A stretch of 64,000 bases of DNA. Origin: Isoetes taiwanensis (lineage: Eukaryota > Streptophyta > Lycopodiopsida > Isoetales > Isoetaceae). Below are positions 56,776 to 64,000 of this stretch, one piece after another. Each line of letters begins with the position of its first letter. The stretch's first letter is position 1. The position numbers and the translations under genes are program-made. The stretch is from contig JAJEKV010000003.1 in NCBI GenBank assembly GCA_021234155.1, positions 29,621,166 to 29,685,165 on the forward strand, in the 5' to 3' direction. The notes below the pieces were generated by a model, which searched no databases, was not told where the DNA came from, and saw nothing but the letters and a program-made list of their open reading frames with translations.

Positions 56776-57334
56776 CATGGAATAATTTAAGGGCTAAACT
56801 TAGCTATTTGGCGATTTTTTAGCACTTTTTCAAAAAAATTTGGCTAAAGTAAATAGAAAAAATTGGGAAAAATATAATAATTTTAGCTTAACTTTTTTTG
56901 GGACTGCACCAAACCTGGAGCTCTTTAGCCAAATGCTAGAAATTAAGAGAGTAAAATTTTGTATTGTTTAGCTAAACCATAGAAACTTTTAGAATGAATT
57001 TTGGACTAGTTTAGCTAATATCATTCTAGTTTATAAGAAATATGTGATTAGTAGTTTAGTTTCTAGCATTATAAATTAACTAACAAAGAAATGACTAAAA
57101 TAAGTGGAAGCATTAAAAATAATAATAATAATTTTGCTTAATATTTTTCGTTTGCCACATCATAGAAATTTTTGGGATGATGTTTGGGTTAGTTTAGCTA
57201 AATGCTAGAAAGTATGAGAGGAAAAATATGTAGAGTTTAGCTAAACCACAAAAAGTTTTGGGATTAATATAGAGCAAGTTTAGCTAAAGCCATTCTGGCT
57301 AATAAGAAATATGCGATTAGTAATTTATTCCCTG
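56776..57334. mobile_element. hAT-like MITE nested in copia, 559 bp
   Basis: Ends CATGGAATAA and (inverse of right end) CAGGGAATAA. A perfect 8-bp duplication CATACAAA flanks it (56768-56775, 57335-57342), the hAT hallmark. The interior is AT-rich with repeated TTTAGCTAAA phrases and no transposase. Confidence 0.93.
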
Positions 57335-57342
57335 CATACAAA

Positions 57343-58295
57343 ACAAACTGCCGTCCAGAAGTATTAATGGGAAAACTCCAGATGAATTATGGTATGGCAG
57401 CAAACCTTCTTATGAAAAATTCAAGGCATATGGTTGTCTTGCTTATGTATTAGTTCCAGAAGAGGAAAGGAAAAAATTGGATGACCGGGCACTAGAATGC
57501 TATCTAATTGGCTATGATGAGCTGTCAAAAGGATATCAGCTTTATGATCCTGCAAACAAAAGAATTATGGTCAGTAGAGATGTGTACTTTATTGAGAACC
57601 AGCTGTATAATGAAAGGAGAATGGACAGGCCAACTAAACATGTAGACAAAGATGTTCATAAGGAGAAACAAGTCACATTTGCAGATTTGGATAATGATGA
57701 TTCAAGGAACGAGCAAGCATTAGTTAGCAATGAACAAAACAGGGCTGAAAACTTAGAATCCGAACTTGAAGGCATTGAGGATTCAGGTGCACAAGAAACA
57801 ATAAATGGAAAAGGTCCAAAGAAAGCAAGGAAAACGGAAGTTGAAAAACTAATGGAGGAGGCAATGGTTAATCTAAACAATTATGGACGCACCAGGGAAG
57901 GGAAAAGTAGAAGGCTAAATACTCAGGAAGAATCAGAAGCCATCGCATAATGGCCATCATAGAACCAGATGTGCCACAAAGCTATGACGAAGCTATCAGA
58001 AGTATGCATGCTTTAAAATGGAGACAGGCCATGGAAGAAGAACTAGGACTGATACTTATGAATTGATAAAGAAACCAGAAGGGAAAAATGTGGTTGCAAG
58101 CAAGAGGATTTTTAAAAACAAACTTGGAGCAGATGGGAAGTCAACAGTATACAAGGCCAGACTTGTGGCAAAGGGATATTCTCAGAAAAAGGGGTTGGAT
58201 TACAATGAAACATTCTCACCTATAGTGAAACTTTCAAGCATTAGGATTCTGTTGGCATATGCTAGTGCAAATGATTTAGAAATTCATCACATGGG
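57343..58295 (+). pseudogene. copia integrase C-terminus and start of reverse transcriptase
   Basis: LPSRSINGKTPDELWYGSKP and CYLIGYDELSKGYQLYD continue the integrase C-terminal part. A linker and frame shift near 58010 follow. Then RT begins with KPEGKNVVASKRIFKNKLG, KARLVAKGYSQKKGLDYNET and FSPIVKLSSIRILLAYA. It breaks off at LEIH near 58290, before the YVDD catalytic motif. Confidence 0.92.
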
Positions 58296-59384
58296 CTTCT
58301 GAATCTCAAGTTGAAACCGTGGAGCCTCTCAAGTGTAAACTATGCAACACCTACTATGCATAAATTTGCAGTTAGAAACTGTGCATTCCAGAATTCAGAA
58401 CGTCACTTCCACTTTTAGAACAAATGCTAAGACTGAACTTCAATGCATGTAACATGCAGAAATTTAGAGGATCTATGTACATGAAAACCTACGGCATGGC
58501 CCAAATCTGAATACATGGAAGGTGCTGTTCTTACACTCATTGATCCACGCATCTGCATTACAGTCGCCATGGCCCATTACAGCATCAAATCCACTTACAT
58601 TGAGTCCACGGAGGAAATATGTTGATAGACATACGGTTCAATGCACATTCTTCTTCCAATGGGTGCAATGGAGCACTTCCTACACCTGAGCAATGATCTG
58701 CACACAACAACGGCGCATGAGATTCACTTTCTACGTGCAATGAGCATAAATGCATGATAGCCATGTGTCCATACCTGCTAACATGTGTCTTCCATCAATC
58801 ACGTGTTCTTCCAGAGCGCTTCCTCGGCTATAGATAACCTGCTCAATCTGACAAGCAAGCAAGCATGGAGCACGGGGACTTGAATCCCTCAATGAAGCCG
58901 GTCTTCAATGCTCCACCATGGACTAAAGCGGGGAGGGGGGATGGGGATGGGGTGGAGGGGGGCTATTCCCATGCAGTGGATGTCAAGCAATCATGCCTAC
59001 AAACAGAAGTGACAAAAAAAATTTCTTTTTAATTTTTCTTTTGTCATACTTACTTCTTGAATCCCCATTCCAATGCACAATTAAATGCTCAGACACACAA
59101 TGATATTATGCAGATCGTGCAAACAAGCAATCTAAATTAGTTGTACCTTAAGTTCAAGGCAGCAGCATGTCTTCGTTGCAGGTTATCAATTCGCCTTAAC
59201 TCATTAATCAACATTCCCCTCGCCAAATTCATATGGGACCTTAGGGCCTGTCTTACCTCTACAGAAAGATTAATCTGCTCCTATTCCATCAACCCAATGC
59301 ATTGTTATAATGCATGAAACACCATGCTTAACTGAATCAGCACCCTAACTGTAGCTGCCATCTCTTCAGCTATTGTATTGATCC
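58296..59384. other. Non-coding DNA with a G-rich tract
   Basis: No gene. At about 58927-58970 the plus strand holds GGGGAGGGGGGATGGGGATG and GGGGTGGAGGGG, which could form a G-quadruplex. Confidence 0.55.
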
Positions 59385-59684
59385 CTACAACATTCTCAAT
59401 ATGTGGAAGCCCATTTGCCACAAGGTTTGCAAGGGGAGAAACTGGCCAGCATATGCACTAGCTACATATGGCAGCCCGTTTCCAACAAATTGGGGCTGCC
59501 CATAATGGATGGCTGGCATGGGAACGATGCGTGGCATGTCAACGTTAATAGCATGGGGAGCATTTGTGAGGGCCACATGAGCTGAAGCACTTGGATGAGA
59601 GCGAGAAGCAGACATAGCCACATCACTACTGCTGTCACTTATTTCAATGACTTCCGGTGCCATAGCGTGGCTATTGGCCTCCAT
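59385..59684 (-). CDS. Open frame with SUMO-interaction-like motif
   Basis: ATG at 59684 opens a 99-residue frame. It carries PEVIEISDSSSDVA near residue 10: a hydrophobic VIEI core followed by acidic and Ser residues, the pattern of SUMO-interacting motifs often seen in transposon and nuclear proteins. The rest is low in features. It lies 160 bp downstream of the Rep-like pseudogene on the same strand and could be a further exon of it. No other support. Confidence 0.35.
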   Translation of the reverse strand: MEANSHAMAPEVIEISDSSSDVAMSASRSHPSASAHVALTNAPHAINVDMPRIVPMPAIHYGQPQFVGNGLPYVASAYAGQFLPLQTLWQMGFHILRML

Positions 59685-59843
59685 TCCTGGCTATCACTTG
59701 TATCAAACTACCGCGCTAAATGTTCAAGAAAGACAGATTATAACATCTACTTCGTATGGGAACAAAAGTGCAAATCTATATTGAAGATAGAATCCAAATA
59801 CATAAACAGAAACATAACAAGATAACAACAGAACAAACAGACA

Positions 59844-61202
59844 CTATCCCACTGCCATTGTGTGATCAAGGAAATCTAGAGGTGTGTAATCATGTCCGCT
59901 GCAATCTCCTTCCACAGCTGGCCTGTACTCTTCGTCCTCCACATCAACAAAGTGTGCATCGCCATCACCATCACTATCTGCATTGTCCCAGTACCGCTTC
60001 CTGCCCTTCCCAATCCTCTCCACTGGCTGCATTCCAATAGGCACATCCAACAACACACATCTAACATCGCTGGGCATTGCACGCGCAGGATTCAACGTCA
60101 TCCTTCAAGTAGCTTTGACCCTATGCTCAGAAATAAAGGCGGTATTTGTCGACAAGATCCATTGGCTAGATAGCACAAATTTCCTTGTGCGTAACATATG
60201 ACATACTATGTACACAAGACTCGCAGACATCTGTTTCCTACCATGATAATTCACATAATGGGCACCCCTATGCAGTACGTTCTTGTTGTCCAACACAACA
60301 AGGTTTTTCAAATTCCCTGCTCCATAACGCAGGTACATATCCTTTCCTATTTCTATTTGCTTCTCAGTGACATTATGCAGGCTGAACTTGTGGTGCACTT
60401 TCTCATAATCCTTAAGGCAGTACCCCACAATACCCTCGAAGCAATGAAGCTTCGCGTTCTTCAGGGTCTTGCAAATCAAAAGGACCCCCGCGGGCTTGTG
60501 AATATCCCAACCAAAGAATTTCTTTATTGCAGTGTTCACTTATCTTGGAGTTTTGATGGCTGTGCTAAAGACTGCCTGGCAGTGCAGATGCACCAACTCT
60601 GAACCCTTTTCTAATGTGACTGCACCCGCTAGTATCTCAGACTTACAAAATCCTATCAGACGCTCATACATGTGTTCCGAGATATCCATTCCTGCATATC
60701 CCAGAGTTACACTCACATCAAGTGACCACTTCCTTCCTCTGCAATTTTCCCATCCTCTAGGCCTCGCACTCCCCCTACCCTTACTACAGACATTCAGTGC
60801 CTCTCTATGCTTCCAGCATACAAATTAACTCCACTCTTTCCCTTCCTTCTCCTAGCCTGTCTCTTTAACATCTTACCTTTCAATTGTGGAAACATTCTGC
60901 AGCTCCAACAAGGATGACAGAGCCGAAATAAAGATACAATATCTAAGTTCCCTCCACAAATTCAATTCCACTTCCAACAAACAAGACATAAACGACCTTC
61001 AAATGCACCCTCCAAATTCCCTTTACAAAACTGCTAACAAGAGTTTAACAGCAGGAACATACATACCTCGGCTCTTCCTTACCTGGAAGATCAGAAGCCC
61101 TATCAAGCCAGGGCATGCCAACGCCTCCGCATAGTCGCCAACGTGCAGCATGGGATCTGACATCTGGAACTGCGCTCCCGGCTCCATCTCCATGGTCCGC
61201 AT
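59844..61202 (-). pseudogene. Rep-like HUH endonuclease gene, broken
   Basis: Two exons: 61202-61083 (40 codons from ATG, donor TTCCAG|GTAAGG) and 60809-59844 (acceptor TGGAAG, a weak match), in phase. Exon 2 holds HLHCQ (about 60576-60590), the two-histidine HUH metal-binding motif, and further on GYCLKDYEKVHH, with Tyr and Lys placed like the catalytic Y-x-x-K of single-tyrosine Rep proteins. The C-terminus is acidic (DNADSDGDGDAHFVDVEDEE). In-frame stops at 60540-60542 (TAA) and 60105-60107 (TGA) disable it. Such enzymes nick single-stranded DNA to start rolling-circle replication or transposition. It may be a Replitron-like transposon gene or derive from a CRESS-type Rep. No helicase domain is seen. 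Confidence 0.65.
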
Positions 61203-61224
61203 CGCTGCCTTCCCTTCGTCCCCT

Positions 61225-63283
61225 GTTAAACAAAAAAATTCGACCCCAAATACAAACCCTGGGGTCCAACATCAGCAAAATATGACTGCCCATACGAATA
61301 CCTATTTATAACCATTGCAAACCTTATGTTACAATGACCTCATTTCACATTTCTGACACCTTATGGTTCACATGGGTGTCTGAACACGAATAAATGCACA
61401 AATATAGATGGGGCCAGAATATTCGTCTGCAAGGATATCTCATTGCAAATTAAGGCATCAAATATAAGTTGGATATAGTAGTTGAAAAAGATTGTCGAAA
61501 TACAAGACATCGCACTTTAACAGAGTGAAGTAAGGTGCAATAATAGATGGTAGACCAAGATGAACTGAGAATTCGAATTCATCGACCTCAATCTGGGCAA
61601 TGACCACAATATGTCTAATAAGTAAAGAATATATCATGACCTGGCACAATGAAAGGTGATATAGATAGCATAATGTAATGGAGTAGTGTTGTTTAAGAAA
61701 GCAGAACACCACACTAACCGAAGGCACGTAGATAGACGATAAGGTAGTGCTTCAACAAGATCTAAAAGAAGGCTTGGGAGGGAGGTCTAGAAGACAAGAA
61801 TAAAAAGTGGGCCTATAATATTGAATTCAAAAGGAGACCAGAACTAAACTTGGGTATAAGAAGCCTGACCAATTCATAATATAGAAGCAAAAACATATTA
61901 TAAGCAAAGAATGTACCTTAAAAAATCTTTCCGTCAACTTATATGATAAGTGCAACAGAACAAAAGCATACTAATATACCAATATGCTTCAGGCAGCATA
62001 TGCATAGATAAAAAAGTTCTCAAAGATAAGTGTAATGAGAAGTGTCAATATATACTTCATGTGCTGTATCTACATATTGCAATGTAAAAAATTTAGTAAA
62101 TTGTCAATAAATGCACAAAATATGAATGTCAACAATATAGTAGACAATATGAATAAGATGCTGCGCACGGAGGGTTGCCTTTATGGCCGGAGGGTGAAGT
62201 GGCTTAAATCATAGTTCAAAGTCATGTTTTGACAATCAATTGAAATTGCTACTTCTAAACAATAGAATACTTGATACCACGACTTTATTGGAATTGGCCT
62301 GAAGAAATCTTTGGTGCTCGGCATGGAAGAAGTATTGCAGAAGCATAAGGACAAGTGTAATAGAGCAGATAATGGAAATACATGTTTTGTTAGCATCGAA
62401 ATGAGAGAACTCCTTGAAGACCTTTGATCGTTTTTTTTTTTTGTCACGAAGAGCTTCAAACATCTAAGGAGCAGGTTTTGTAGAGGAATGAAACATTGAT
62501 GCATAGCCTAACTCCAAACATCACAATGTTAGCACTTCCCAGTACTCACAATATTTTAAGCTATACATCGTCATCTATAGCACCGTTAAACGAGTCACAT
62601 CACATGGATGTATTAGATATAAACATTCGACATGGAGCATTTCTATATGGTGTGGAACTACGTATCTTCACTTGGGTATTTGGATATATATGCCACACAT
62701 GTTTGAATTGGAACCAAATTTTTAGGGTCACAAATGGCATACAACAGATTGTGCAAGTTGAAATTGTAGTAATATACATGATCCACAACATGGTGAGAAA
62801 GTTAGTTAGTTAGTTACATGGTGATGGCTGCCGCTAATTGAACCTTGGCTGTGATACCAAATGTTACGAAGTAATCTCTTAGTGCGGATCCAAAAGGGCG
62901 GATCCTTCATGGAAATCGTTATGTAATGGACCTCAACCTTTTGAAGGCTTTATCCCATACCCCATATACCCCCTCAGCAAGCCAAGCCAAAGCAATCAGA
63001 TATTACTTGCACATGACCTGACTGTCACATACTACACCATACTGCATACGATATCAAGTCGAGTATATGAACATATGTATAATCGTCATCGAATGGCTAT
63101 GACAACTATATAGATTTTGTAGAAACGACCACCACCCCAATGCTAACATAGCATTTGGCATACTTATGTCGAGTTTCTCTACGTTCAATCATCATCCCAC
63201 CCAATGTTTGAGTCGAATTTCAAACCTATGACCTCCTTAGCTCAAAGAAAACAACCTAGCAACTAAGCGCTGTGTTTCGGGTA
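61225..63283. other. AT-rich intergenic DNA, no gene
   Basis: The short frames show no motifs. A small (AGTT)n run lies near 62802-62815. GCGGATCCAAAAGGGCGGATCC near 62884 is a short direct repeat. Confidence 0.5.
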
Positions 63284-63595
63284 AAAGCATGCTACGGTGT
63301 ATCACTTTTGGAACCCTCAAAAGTACTTACACTGGGTACTTTTAAAACTGGTACTTTTTGTTTTTTCTTTCCATTAAAATCAATCAGAAATATTTGAATT
63401 GAAGGTCAATAACATGTCAATCTATAGTATTAGAGGATAACAATACCATTAGAGACTAATATAAATGGATTAACTCTCAAGCTTATTATTTATTGCAGCA
63501 TTTATGCAAGTTCCCAGTACCCAATGCTGGGTACTTTTCTGGGTAGTTTCGCACTCCCTAAAAAGTACTTTAGATGGTACACCCTAGCATGCTTT
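63284..63595. mobile_element. MITE, family 'GGGTACTT', copy 3, 312 bp
   Basis: Ends AAAGCATGCTACGGTGTA and TACACCCTAGCATGCTTT, inverse of each other with one mismatch, and the same ends as the copy at 51659-51969. The flanks are TA and CA, so the duplication has decayed on one side. Inside, AAGTAC and GGGTACTTTT motifs occur near both ends. Confidence 0.85.
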
Positions 63596-64000
63596 CACTG
63601 TTTCTCATATATTCCCATGGCCTCATATGAAGATCATGCATGATAGTGACCATGCATACTCACCAAACTGTCACTCCCCCAAGGTGGCATTCATGTATAC
63701 TCGCCATGTGGCAGTCCTGCAGACATCCAAATTACGTATTAGACAACATAATCTTGTTTGTATAAGGGATGGCTAAAGCCATTCAAAATCATTCTAGTTC
63801 AATGCTAGCCTTGGACTCCCATGTCCAGTTCTTACACTTGCTCATGTGCCCTTCATGACCTATAGATATAAAAAAATAACTACTTTTAGCATAGTTTGGA
63901 GTACCTATACTCGTTGTTCTTTGTTCTATCTCTTAAATTGTAGGGTCCAAGAAATCATGTTCTTTTCGAGTATTATATTTATGGTTTGCTTGTGCCTTGG
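63596..64000. other. Non-coding DNA, no feature
   Basis: Nothing recognisable in this stretch up to the window edge. Confidence 0.5.

Larger units (their letters stand above)
54391..58295 (+). mobile_element. Decayed Ty1/copia retrotransposon, 3'-truncated, with two nested MITEs
   Basis: Order: primer-binding site, gag, zinc knuckles, protease, integrase, then the start of reverse transcriptase, after which homology stops near 58295. The RT catalytic motif, RNase H and 3' LTR are absent. Insertions at 55777-56057 and 56776-57334 both have clean target-site duplications. Frameshifts lie near 54440, 55195 and 58010. Confidence 0.92.

Overview
The window looks like nuclear DNA of a land plant with a large, repeat-rich genome. 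The evidence is a PLS-type pentatricopeptide-repeat (PPR) gene remnant, introns with GT-AG borders, CACTA, hAT, LINE, SINE and Ty1/copia elements, and long AT-rich stretches without genes. A fern or lycophyte is my best guess from the style of the PPR repeats and the density of transposons, but the sequence does not prove it. I see no bacterial, organellar or rRNA sequence, and no clearly intact ordinary host gene. Almost everything identifiable is mobile DNA, often nested.

Layout. 1-3.1 kb: AT-rich sequence and a broken minus-strand PPR gene. 5.7-26.3 kb: a minus-strand transposase-like gene (copy 1, DUF7869-type) cut in two by a 17.7-kb CACTA element (CACTA-1, 7589-25302) with a 3-bp TTC duplication; the reading frame joins across the insertion. 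CACTA-1 carries ACGTCGTT-rich ends, several tandem repeats, fragments of at least two captured plant genes (a HIP1/MBR-like RING-H2 ligase and a phosphoglycerate-kinase-like gene), and about 6 kb of 1.1-kb tandem repeats. 26.3-28.2 kb: low-complexity DNA.

28.2-37.7 kb is the most unusual part. A minus-strand gene of four exons (33652-30546) joins into an open 636-residue frame with basic, NLS-like segments and a DGQH motif resembling ParB/DndB-like proteins. Behind it lie a broken, possibly methyltransferase-like segment and a spliced FCP1/NIF-like HAD domain. In the opposite direction lie a DUF8039-like exon and a long open transposase-like frame (copy 2, 35209-36690). The non-coding parts carry about twenty copies of a 13-nt palindrome, CGCGCC(A/T)GGCGCG. 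I read this as one large, multi-gene DNA transposon, possibly undescribed.

37.7-49.0 kb: a LINE (ORF1 plus endonuclease/reverse transcriptase) interrupted by a 6.45-kb CACTA element (CACTA-2, 38285-44735; TGT duplication). 49.3-52.6 kb: a solo LTR, a poly(A)-tailed insertion, a tRNA-derived SINE whose 3' end resembles the LINE, a MITE, and small tandem repeats. 52.8 kb: a possible first exon. 54.4-58.3 kb: a decayed Ty1/copia element with two nested MITEs, both with clean target-site duplications. 59.4-61.2 kb: a broken minus-strand gene for a Rep-like HUH endonuclease (HLHCQ and YCLK motifs, two in-frame stops). The rest is AT-rich with one further MITE.

The sequence gives a relative order of events: the transposase copy 1 and the LINE existed first, the two CACTA elements then landed in them, and the MITEs landed in the copia element after it inserted.
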